In this document: positions 1 to 8,190 of the stretch, piece after piece
How positions within the stretch are numbered: the first letter of the stretch is position 1
Layout: each line of letters begins with the position of its first letter
NCBI RefSeq assembly: GCF_005938625.1
Contig: NZ_VCNJ01000003.1
Span: 372,001-436,000 of the forward strand
Direction: 5' to 3'
DNA length: 64,000 nucleotides
DNA from: Pseudomonas fluorescens
GTDB lineage: Bacteria > Pseudomonadota > Gammaproteobacteria > Pseudomonadales > Pseudomonadaceae
Notes under the pieces: model-generated
The model's input: only the letters and a program-made list of their open reading frames with translations
Told to the model about the DNA's origin: nothing
Databases searched by the model: none
Made by a program: the position numbers and the translations under genes

Positions 1-75
1 CATTATCAGAAGTCGCGCAGTGGCGATATTTCCAAAAGCATCCATTATTTCAATGCGCTCAGGAAACTTCGATAA
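1..75 (+). CDS. Possible C-terminal end of an upstream gene (partial)
   Basis: Frame 1 is open from the window edge to a TAA at 73-75 and would encode the last 24 residues of a protein ending in NALRKLR. It stops 21 bases before the acyl-synthase gene at 97, a spacing typical of genes in the same operon. Another frame is also open to about base 80, so the assignment is uncertain. The fragment is too short to identify a family. If real, the operon starts outside the window. Confidence 0.35.
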   Translation, partial: HYQKSRSGDISKSIHYFNALRKLR

Positions 76-96
76 GTTAACGTCTGCGGAGAAGGA

Positions 97-765
97 ATGG
101 ACACTACGAATTTACAACTCAAGGATTATCTGCAGGGGCTTCAGGAAACGCTGAACAAGCAACATGCTGATTATCGAATTGCTATTCTCGATACGGGAGC
201 AGACATAAGCGAGTTTGAACGATTCATCGGCCGCCAGTTTCGTCTGCGGTTAAAGCATTACATGCTGACTTCCAAAGCCAGGGCACTTGAAACGAAGCTG
301 GCGATTTCATCGCGCAGCACGCATTTTCTGTTGTACCAGCGCGATCAATTGACGGCGGTATTAAGAGTGACCCCCGCGCCGTTCGAATGGGTATCGCTGG
401 CCCATCAATATGTCTCGCCGACCGTGGCGCTGGCGCGTCATGTCGAGTTCAGTCGCCTGATTACCCATTCGCAGCAACACCGGCCGGTACCGATCAATGC
501 GCTGCTGGCTGCCGCCACCGAATGGGCGATCGATCGCGGGTATCAAGGCGTTACCGCCTTGTGCAGATCACCTCAACGACGTCTGTTCCAGCGTTTCGGC
601 CTGACGCCGCTCACCTCAAGCTCACTGCATATCGAACAACGCGCTCGTGGTGATTACTGGCTGTTGTCTGCCGAATGGCGGCAAATCCTTACCGCGCTTC
701 AACAGCCCTGCACCATTAACGCCGATTACCCGGAGACTCACAATGAATGCGTCCGTCAGTTTTGA
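97..765 (+). CDS. LuxI/GNAT-fold N-acyl amino acid synthase-like protein
   Basis: A 222-residue protein with the look of the autoinducer-synthase / N-acyl amino acid synthase branch of the GNAT fold. Visible marks are an aromatic and basic N-terminal stretch (FERFIGRQFRLRL, about residues 40-52), a beta-strand segment ending LRVTP (89-93), an E-x-SR motif (VEFSRL, 116-121) and a GNAT-like C-terminal part (RGYQGV followed by RRLFQRFGL, 147-169). LuxI-type enzymes join an acyl thioester to the amine of SAM; N-acyl amino acid synthases use amino acids. Which applies here is not known. A GGAG at 88-91 lies upstream of the ATG. The stop overlaps the next gene by 23 bases, indicating translational coupling. 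There is no LuxR gene in the visible part. Confidence 0.6.
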   Translation: MDTTNLQLKDYLQGLQETLNKQHADYRIAILDTGADISEFERFIGRQFRLRLKHYMLTSKARALETKLAISSRSTHFLLYQRDQLTAVLRVTPAPFEWVSLAHQYVSPTVALARHVEFSRLITHSQQHRPVPINALLAAATEWAIDRGYQGVTALCRSPQRRLFQRFGLTPLTSSSLHIEQRARGDYWLLSAEWRQILTALQQPCTINADYPETHNECVRQF

Positions 766-1477
766 ACAACAGTTGATTGTGCTTGATCAGCGAATCGAAA
801 AGACATGGGCCGATATTCTGGATAATTCCCGGCTGGTCAAGGCCATCCGCGAGGGCAGTGTTTCCAGAGCCTTATATGCGATCTATATGATCGAGACGTT
901 TCATTACACCGCGCACAATGCACGAAACCAGGGCCTTGTCGGAGTGCGACATGCCGATAATCCGGTGTATGCAAAGTTCTGTTTTGAACATGCGGCGCAA
1001 GAAGTCGGTCATGAAAAGATGGCTCTGCATGATGTTATGAGTCTGGGTTTGAAAAATGAAAGCTTTGATATACCGCCGGCACTTCCGGAAACTGAAGTAC
1101 TGATTGCGTATTTGTACTGGATTTCTTTTACCGGTAATCCGTTACAGCGGCTTGGATACAGTTACTGGGCGGAAAACGCCTATCACTTCATTACTCCGCT
1201 GATCGACAAACTGAGTGAAACACTGGCGCTGAAGCCAGCACAGCTGACGTTCTTCATTGCTCACTCAGATATCGATGTCGAGCATTTCAACGAGATCAAA
1301 TTGATCCTGCAACGCACCTGCAAGCACCAGGCTGACTGGGATGCCATTGCCACCGTGATGGAAACCAGTCTGCGCCTGACCGGCAACATGCTTGAGGCGG
1401 TTTATAAGCAGTATGAGGCCTGGCAAAACGGCTGCGCGCCGCGGTATGAATTCCTTCATGCCCTGGATAAATCATGA
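743..1477 (+). CDS. Heme-oxygenase-like diiron oxidase (HDO / iron-containing redox enzyme)
   Basis: A 244-residue all-helical protein of the TenA/heme-oxygenase-like fold. Candidate iron ligands can be read: E51, an ExxH at 87-90 (E87, H90), E144, and H174/D178/H181 near the end of a later helix. That spacing is like UndA-type HDOs, which oxidatively cleave fatty acids or amino acids with O2; other members are N-oxygenases. The substrate cannot be told from sequence. The ATG at 743 follows a CGGAGA at 731-736 and lies within the preceding gene, so an upstream in-frame start at 647 is not favoured. By eye the gene is more AT-rich than the core genes further on, in keeping with accessory DNA. 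Confidence 0.7.
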   Translation: MNASVSFEQQLIVLDQRIEKTWADILDNSRLVKAIREGSVSRALYAIYMIETFHYTAHNARNQGLVGVRHADNPVYAKFCFEHAAQEVGHEKMALHDVMSLGLKNESFDIPPALPETEVLIAYLYWISFTGNPLQRLGYSYWAENAYHFITPLIDKLSETLALKPAQLTFFIAHSDIDVEHFNEIKLILQRTCKHQADWDAIATVMETSLRLTGNMLEAVYKQYEAWQNGCAPRYEFLHALDKS

Positions 1478-1519
1478 CGCCCTCGAGTGCGTTCCCGGGA
1501 TGGGTACGTGGAGGTTGTG

Positions 1520-2614
1520 ATGGCTGAATACTTCAAGCGATTGAACTATGCGCTGGGGGATGAAGACACGGCGCTCGAGTACTCCATTCTGCCCGAGCAT
1601 GCCCGGCACGTGGCGGGCGTTGCCGGTTGTGGTGGTCGAGTTCTGCCGTTGCTGGCCCGCAGTCCGGCCCGCATGACTTGCGTGGATATCAGTGCGCCAC
1701 AACTGGCCTTTACCCGCTTGCGTTTTGCCTTGCTGGCGCAGACCGATCACGATTCATTCATGGACTTCATGGGTTACCGATCGGGGACCTCGGCGATAAG
1801 GCGCCAGTCCATTTTTCAGCAACTGGACCTGCCCTCGGCGGATCGTCAATGGCTGGCGGACCTGTTTCATTCCCGTCATTGGCAGGCACCGGTTTACATG
1901 GGGGCCTTCGAGCAGACCCTGCAGCGATTGGCAAAGATCAACGGACTGTTCACCGGTAAGGCCGGTCGAGCGATTTTCCAGTGCGGCGACCTGGGCGAGC
2001 AAGCGGCGTATTACTCAAGCCATTTCCCTCTCAAACGCTGGAAGGCTGTGGTCGCCTTGTTGGGAAATGCAGCGGTGCTGAATTCGCTGCTGTATCGCGG
2101 GGCATTTCCTCGCAACAACCTGGGTGTCAGTTCCCGCGAGGTGTATCTGGGTATTTTCCATACCTTGTTTACCACGCAGGTCGTGCGCGAAAGCTTTTTC
2201 CTGCAAATGCTGTTTTTCGGTGAACTGCGATATCCGCAAGGCTTGCCGCTTGAGTGTGATCCGCAGGTTTTCCGACAGGCTCGCAAGGCACTTCAGGTGT
2301 GCGAGTTGAGCGTGGTGCAGGGGGATATTTTCGACTGCGTTGCCAAGTACAGGGATGTCGATTTTGTCTCGCTTTCCGACGTGACTTCATTCTTGCCCCC
2401 AGCGGACAGCAGCCGTGTCCTGCAGCGAATCCAGCCTGCCTTGAGCACGCATGCGCTGACGGTCATTCGCGGCCATTTGCATGTGGTCAGGCCCGATAGC
2501 AAAGGCTTCTGCGACGTTACCATGCAGTATCAGGACGCCATCGCACGCGAAAAAACCCAACTCTGGCGAGTACAGGTGTACCGCCATACCTCACCTGTGC
2601 AGGTATCTCGATGA
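1520..2614 (+). CDS. DUF3419 / BtaA-like SAM-dependent 3-amino-3-carboxypropyl transferase
   Basis: A 364-residue protein with a Rossmann methyltransferase-like N-terminal part resembling DUF3419: an E-Y-S-I-L-P segment, then a glycine-rich loop (AGCGGRVLPLL) and the strand CVDISAPQL, where the acid and following Q would contact SAM, as in BtaA. A later strand DVDFVSLSDVTSFLP is also typical. BtaA moves the aminocarboxypropyl group of SAM to an acceptor hydroxyl in betaine-lipid synthesis; no BtaB methyltransferase partner is present, so betaine lipid is unlikely. The start chosen is ATG 1520 after GGAGG (1510-1514); a GTG at 1487 is possible. The stop overlaps the next ATG by four bases (ATGA). 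Confidence 0.65.
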   Translation: MAEYFKRLNYALGDEDTALEYSILPEHARHVAGVAGCGGRVLPLLARSPARMTCVDISAPQLAFTRLRFALLAQTDHDSFMDFMGYRSGTSAIRRQSIFQQLDLPSADRQWLADLFHSRHWQAPVYMGAFEQTLQRLAKINGLFTGKAGRAIFQCGDLGEQAAYYSSHFPLKRWKAVVALLGNAAVLNSLLYRGAFPRNNLGVSSREVYLGIFHTLFTTQVVRESFFLQMLFFGELRYPQGLPLECDPQVFRQARKALQVCELSVVQGDIFDCVAKYRDVDFVSLSDVTSFLPPADSSRVLQRIQPALSTHALTVIRGHLHVVRPDSKGFCDVTMQYQDAIAREKTQLWRVQVYRHTSPVQVSR

Positions 2615-3879
2615 ATACACCTCATCCGACCGTCAATTGGGTCAGGAACCGCGTTCGTCAGGCGCGTGACGATCAGCAGCAACTGTTCGATGCCGGGCTC
2701 AATGGCCTGCAGCTGGTGAAGCGCGAGGGCAAAGTCATAGAGTTGGGCAATGGCGAACAGTTGACCGAGTTTCTTTCATGCTCCTATCTGGGCCTGGAGA
2801 GCGATCCCCGTCTGATTCAAGGTGCAGTGCAAACCGTCGAGTCTTTCGGTGTGCAGTTCGCGGCCGCCCGGACCCGAGCGCTGCTGCCGCCGATGCGTGA
2901 ACTCGATGAGCAGTTGAACCGGATATTCCAGGGGCATACGGTGACGTTCAACTCGGTGGGCAGTGCTCATCTGGGTTGTCTGCCACTGCTGGGCTCCGGC
3001 GAGTTGCCGTCGTATCCCTTGCGGCGCGGCCCAGGCTGGATCGTTGACCGCGCCGCCCATGCTTCAATGCAAGTGCTGCAAGGCATCCTGTGGCAGTTCG
3101 GCCCGGTCCAGCGCTGCGATTGCAGTGATCTTCAGCAAGTCGAAGACGCCTGCTCCACCGCTGTCGCTGCAGGCAATACGCCCATCATCCTGACTGACAG
3201 CATTGGCTCGATGCGCGGGCTTTATCCCGTTAATCGATTGCTGCAACTGGCTGAGCGCTTTGAGGGTTATCTCTATGCGGATGACGCTCACGGCACGTCG
3301 ATCCATGGCGAAGCCGGAGGCGGCTATGCCCTTGTTGCTGCCACTGAGCCGTTGCGCGCTCGTTTGATCCTGCTGTCGTCGTTGTCCAAGGCCTTCGGTG
3401 CAACCGGCGGTGCGATTACTGTGCTGACCGCGGCGGATGCCGAGCTGATTCGGCGCCATGCCTCGACTTATACCTTCGGTGGGCCACTGTCCATGGGCGG
3501 TGTCGGCGCGGCCGTCGCCTCGGCCAATATTCATCTTTCTGCACAACTAGGCCGGTTGCAGGCCTCGCTATGGCGAAATGTGGCGGTAATTGATGACCTG
3601 CTCGGGCCGGTGCTGGGCAATCACCAGATTGCTTCACCCATACGTTTTGTCCGGGTCGGCGCCGAGCGTGACGCCATCAACCTGGCGGTGCACCTGCGTC
3701 GCCACGCCATCGCGGTCACCACTGCCTTGTTTCCGGTGGTAGCCAAGGGTGAAGCCATACTGCGGCTGGCCATCAGTGCGAATCACAGCCACGACCAGTT
3801 GGAACATCTGGCCAGTGTCGTCAACGACGGGTTCGCCGAACTGGGCATTCGTCAGGGAGAGCCGCGGCATGCGCAGTGA
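2611..3879 (+). CDS. Alpha-oxoamine synthase family PLP enzyme (KAPA synthase/CqsA-like)
   Basis: A 422-residue fold-type I PLP enzyme. Key residues can be seen: the ring-stacking His150 in DRAAHASM, the PLP-binding aspartate and histidine in DDAHGTS (about 224-230) and the Schiff-base lysine in SSLSKAFGATGG (K260). Family members condense an acyl thioester with an amino acid, with decarboxylation, to give an alpha-amino ketone; CqsA uses SAM as the amino partner to make CAI-1-type signals. The segment that normally reads GSGGSR-x-isG is altered to FGVQFAAARTRALLPP (79-94), so this is a divergent subgroup. It is coupled to the upstream gene (ATGA overlap) and overlaps the ligase gene by 11 bases. 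The product is unknown. Confidence 0.75.
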   Translation: MNTPHPTVNWVRNRVRQARDDQQQLFDAGLNGLQLVKREGKVIELGNGEQLTEFLSCSYLGLESDPRLIQGAVQTVESFGVQFAAARTRALLPPMRELDEQLNRIFQGHTVTFNSVGSAHLGCLPLLGSGELPSYPLRRGPGWIVDRAAHASMQVLQGILWQFGPVQRCDCSDLQQVEDACSTAVAAGNTPIILTDSIGSMRGLYPVNRLLQLAERFEGYLYADDAHGTSIHGEAGGGYALVAATEPLRARLILLSSLSKAFGATGGAITVLTAADAELIRRHASTYTFGGPLSMGGVGAAVASANIHLSAQLGRLQASLWRNVAVIDDLLGPVLGNHQIASPIRFVRVGAERDAINLAVHLRRHAIAVTTALFPVVAKGEAILRLAISANHSHDQLEHLASVVNDGFAELGIRQGEPRHAQ

Positions 3880-5191
3880 TCCTATGAGGCAGGCCAGTTC
3901 GAAGGCCATTCACGCGGCAGCGACAGAGGCCTTCACGAGAAAGTTGGCCCATGCGCGATCCCTGCCATGGTTCTGCACGTTGTATCCGCAGATTCGGCAC
4001 GTACAGACCGCAGAGGATCTGCATCGGCTACCGATCCTGGCTGTGGAGGACGAACAGGGTGGCTTGCTGTTTACTCAACTCGGCGCAGCGTCACACCGTG
4101 CGCCGGGTGGCGGGCTGACCCTGACCTCGGGTGGCAGCACCGGTAACCGCAAGCACATTACCCATTCCTGGGCATTCAACGAAAGCGTCGTGCCCCTTGG
4201 GGCGCGGATGTTCGCTGCGACCGATGAGCATCCCCGTGTCGTCATTAATTGCCTCACGCCCGGTGAAATGCAGGGTGCCTTTCAATACGCGGCGGCCATC
4301 GTCCAGCACATCGGCGCGCGCCTGCTGCCTGCGGGCGCACTGATGGGCGTTCAGCGCATAGCCGGGGTGATTCAGTCACAAGCGGCCGATGCACTGATCT
4401 GCACCCCCTCTTTTGCGGCGGCACTGTTCAATCATGCCGATGTCGATAAGGCGCAGTTGAGCAGTCTGAGATGGCTCTACTACATTGGCGAACCCTGCCG
4501 TCAGCCCCTGCGCGAACAACTGGCCCGGGACTGGCCGGCCGTGAGCATACGGTCGTTGGGCTATAGCTCGACGGAGACCGGGCCGATCGGCTTCCAGTGT
4601 GCGCACCTCGAACATGGTTTCTACCATCTGCACGCGGATGCGATGCTGCTGGAAGTGGTTAATCCCGTCAGCCTGCGAGCGCTGGCCGACGGTGAAACCG
4701 GCGAGTTTCTGCTGACCCCTTTGCTGCCCGATCAGGTGCCGTTGCTGCGGTACCGCATTGGCGACCGTGGTCGACTCCTGGGCAGGCAATCGGACTGTGC
4801 CTGTGGCAGCGCTCTGCCAATACTGGAGCTGGAGGGGCGAGTCGAGAGCTCGATCAAGCTGGGCGGTGCGCTCATCACTCAGAAACAGGTTCTGAGCGTG
4901 CTCGCAGAGGCGTTGCCCGAACTGCATGCTTCGGATGTGCAGGTGCAAATCGATCGACAGGCCGACGGCGCGCACATGTGGCTGCTCATCGCGCATGAGC
5001 GATTGCCGGCCGGTGCAGAACGCATTATCGAAGGGGCTTTGCGCAACGAGGCGCAAGCGAGCGCATTGCTCGGACTGCCAGGTGTGCTGGGCTTGCAGGT
5101 GCGGCGTCTGGCTCGGGGTGATTTTGCAACCACCGTGGCCGGCAAAACGCCGTTCTTCGTTGAGTTGCGAGGCGCCTCGGGCGAGTCATGA
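3869..5191 (+). CDS. PaaK/CapK-like adenylate-forming ligase
   Basis: A 440-residue ANL-superfamily enzyme that should activate a carboxylic acid as the acyl-AMP. Core motifs are the P-loop TSGGSTGNRKH (about 86-96), the A5-type YSSTETGP (232-239) and the A7-type YRIGDRG (295-301). A CACGS pair of cysteines follows A7, as in phenylacetate-CoA ligase-like proteins. The C-terminal domain is short. It might supply a CoA thioester to the oxoamine synthase or the acyl synthase. The start is ATG 3869 behind AGGGAGA (3854-3860), inside the preceding gene; ATG 3884 is an alternative. It is the last gene of the operon; its stop lies 35 bases from the converging qor gene and no clear terminator is visible. 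Confidence 0.7.
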   Translation: MRSDPMRQASSKAIHAAATEAFTRKLAHARSLPWFCTLYPQIRHVQTAEDLHRLPILAVEDEQGGLLFTQLGAASHRAPGGGLTLTSGGSTGNRKHITHSWAFNESVVPLGARMFAATDEHPRVVINCLTPGEMQGAFQYAAAIVQHIGARLLPAGALMGVQRIAGVIQSQAADALICTPSFAAALFNHADVDKAQLSSLRWLYYIGEPCRQPLREQLARDWPAVSIRSLGYSSTETGPIGFQCAHLEHGFYHLHADAMLLEVVNPVSLRALADGETGEFLLTPLLPDQVPLLRYRIGDRGRLLGRQSDCACGSALPILELEGRVESSIKLGGALITQKQVLSVLAEALPELHASDVQVQIDRQADGAHMWLLIAHERLPAGAERIIEGALRNEAQASALLGLPGVLGLQVRRLARGDFATTVAGKTPFFVELRGASGES

Positions 5192-5226
5192 CGACTCGTC
5201 CGGGGGCTTCGTTGGCTGGCTATGTG

Positions 5227-6204
5227 TCAGGGCAGCAGGACGGTGGAGCCGGTGGTGCGCCGTGCCGACAATTCGGTTTGCGCCTTCGCCGCATCAGCCA
5301 GTGAGTAACGCTGGCTGATGTCCACCTTTAACTTGCCGCTGATGATCATCTCGAACAACTCATCGGCCATCCGCTGCAGATTCTCGGCATTGTTGGCATA
5401 AGTCGCCAGGGTCGGTCGGGTCACGTAGAGCGAACCCTTGGCGGAGAGAATGCCCAGGTTCACGCCGTCCACCGCACCAGAGGCATTACCGAAGCTCACG
5501 ACCAGGCCACGCGGCGACACGCTGTCGAGGGAAGTCAGCCAGGTGTCCTTGCCGACACCGTCATAAACCACCGGGACTTTCTTGCCGTCGGTCAATTCCA
5601 GCACGCGTTGCGCAACATTTTCGTGGCTGTAATCGATCGTCGCCCAGGCGCCGTTGGCCTTGGCCAGTTCGGCTTTTTCTTTGGAGCTGACGGTGCCGAT
5701 CAGCTTCACACCCAAGGCCTTGGCCCACTGACAGGCCAGCGAACCGACACCACCGGCCGCCGCGTGGAACAGAATGGTTTCGCCACCCTTGAGTTCATAG
5801 GTCTGGCGCAACAGGTATTGCACGGTCAGGCCTTTGAGCATGACCCCGGCAGCGGTTTCGAAACTGATTTCGTCGGGAAGGTGCACCAGATTGTCCTGGG
5901 GCAGCACATGCAATTCGCTGTAAGCGCCCAATGGGCCGCTGCCATAGGCGACGCGATCACCGACTTTGAACCGGGTGACGTCGCTGCCCACGGCATCGAC
6001 GATGCCCGCACCTTCAGCGCCCAGGCCGGATGGCAAGGTTGGCGGCGCGTACAGGCCGCTACGGAAATAGGTGTCGATGAAGTTCAGGCCAATCGCCTTG
6101 TTGGCCACACGCACTTGATTCGGGCCGGGTGCGGCGGGTTGGTAATCAACATATTCGAGCACTTCGGGGCCGCCGTGGGCGCGGAACTGGATACGCTTTG
6201 CCAT
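5227..6204 (-). CDS. qor: NADPH:quinone oxidoreductase, zeta-crystallin type
   Basis: A 325-residue medium-chain dehydrogenase/reductase of the zinc-free quinone oxidoreductase class. It starts MAKRIQFRAHGGPEVLEY, has the GxGxxG-like nucleotide loop AAAGGVGSLACQWAK near residue 150, and the family segment GLNFIDTYFRSGLY near residue 50. It reduces quinones in the cytosol using NADPH. It is divergent from hemF, and the order qor-hemF-aroE is conserved in Pseudomonas. In P. aeruginosa the neighbour on the other side is tsaC/dprA; here that place is taken by the biosynthetic operon. Confidence 0.93.
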   Translation of the reverse strand: MAKRIQFRAHGGPEVLEYVDYQPAAPGPNQVRVANKAIGLNFIDTYFRSGLYAPPTLPSGLGAEGAGIVDAVGSDVTRFKVGDRVAYGSGPLGAYSELHVLPQDNLVHLPDEISFETAAGVMLKGLTVQYLLRQTYELKGGETILFHAAAGGVGSLACQWAKALGVKLIGTVSSKEKAELAKANGAWATIDYSHENVAQRVLELTDGKKVPVVYDGVGKDTWLTSLDSVSPRGLVVSFGNASGAVDGVNLGILSAKGSLYVTRPTLATYANNAENLQRMADELFEMIISGKLKVDISQRYSLADAAKAQTELSARRTTGSTVLLP

Positions 6205-6254
6205 CTGCCTGCTCTCCTTGGGTCTTTCGTGAGCCCCCTATCCAACTCCCATGC

Positions 6255-7269
<1,015 letters not shown>

Positions 7270-7278
7270 GGATTTCTG

Positions 7279-8100
7279 ATGGATCGTTACGTTGTTTTCG
7301 GTAACCCGATCGGCCACAGCAAATCGCCGATGATTCACAAGCTGTTTGCCGAACAGACCGGCCAGCACCTCGACTACAGCACCCTGCTGGCGCCGCTTGA
7401 TGATTTCGCTGGCTGCGCCACGGCGTTTTTCCAGGAAGGTCGCGGCGCCAACGTCACCGTGCCGTTCAAGGAAGATGCCTACCGTCTGGCCAACAGCCTG
7501 ACCGCGCGCGCACAACGGGCCGGCGCGGTGAACACCTTGAGCAAACTGGCCGATGGCTCGCTGCTCGGTGACAACACCGACGGCGCCGGACTGGTGCGAG
7601 ATCTGACGGTGAACGCCGGGTTCAGCCTGAGCGGCAAACGCATCCTGCTGCTGGGTGCCGGTGGCGCGGTGCGCGGTGCGTTGGAACCGATGTTGGCGGA
7701 GAAACCGGCGTCGGTGATCATCGCCAATCGCACAGTGGACAAGGCTGAATTGCTGGCAGAGTTGTTCTGCGACCTGGGGCCAGTGTCGGCCAGTGGTTTT
7801 GACTGGTTGCGTGAGCCGGTGGACGTGATCATCAACGCCACGTCGGCTAGCCTGACCGGTGAAGTGCCGCCGATTGCGCCGAGCCTGATCGAGCCGGGCA
7901 AGACCCTGTGCTACGACATGATGTACGGCAAGGAGCCGACGGCGTTCTGCCGCTGGGCCAGCGAGAATGGCGCAGCGGTATCGATGGATGGTTTGGGGAT
8001 GCTCGCCGAGCAGGCCGCAGAAGCGTTTTACCTGTGGCGCGGCGTGCGCCCGGACACTGCGCCCGTGCTCACAGAGTTGCGTCGACAACTGGCCCTTTAA
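7279..8100 (+). CDS. aroE: Shikimate dehydrogenase (NADP+)
   Basis: A 273-residue AroE that reduces 3-dehydroshikimate to shikimate in aromatic amino acid synthesis. It shows the N-terminal substrate signature [10 protein letters not shown], the catalytic lysine in VTVPFKEDA, the aspartate in NTDGAGLV and the NADP loop [10 protein letters not shown]. Length and ends fit the family. It lies nine bases behind hemF and ends directly before a REP doublet that may act as a 3-prime transcript boundary. Confidence 0.97.
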   Translation: MDRYVVFGNPIGHSKSPMIHKLFAEQTGQHLDYSTLLAPLDDFAGCATAFFQEGRGANVTVPFKEDAYRLANSLTARAQRAGAVNTLSKLADGSLLGDNTDGAGLVRDLTVNAGFSLSGKRILLLGAGGAVRGALEPMLAEKPASVIIANRTVDKAELLAELFCDLGPVSASGFDWLREPVDVIINATSASLTGEVPPIAPSLIEPGKTLCYDMMYGKEPTAFCRWASENGAAVSMDGLGMLAEQAAEAFYLWRGVRPDTAPVLTELRRQLAL

Positions 8101-8104
8101 AAGC

Positions 8105-8168
8105 TTCGCGAGCAAGCTCGCTCCCACAGTGGAATGCGATCAGATGTGGGAGCGAGCTTGCTCGCGAA
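8105..8168. repeat. REP doublet (REPIN), GTGGGAGCGAGC family
   Basis: Two 24-base arms in inverted orientation (8105-8128 and 8145-8168), TTCGCGAGCAAGCTCGCTCC and its complement, separated by 16 bases. The same sequence recurs at 17712, 26119, 27554 and 62057. It lies between aroE and the converging SulP gene. Confidence 0.92.
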
Positions 8169-8190
8169 TGGCCGCACCGCCGGTCTTTGA

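Noticed and set aside
97..765. Calling the first gene a true acyl-homoserine lactone synthase
   Set aside because: The E-x-SR motif is there, but the invariant N-terminal LuxI residues cannot be matched with confidence and no luxR is visible. A general N-acyl synthase label is safer.
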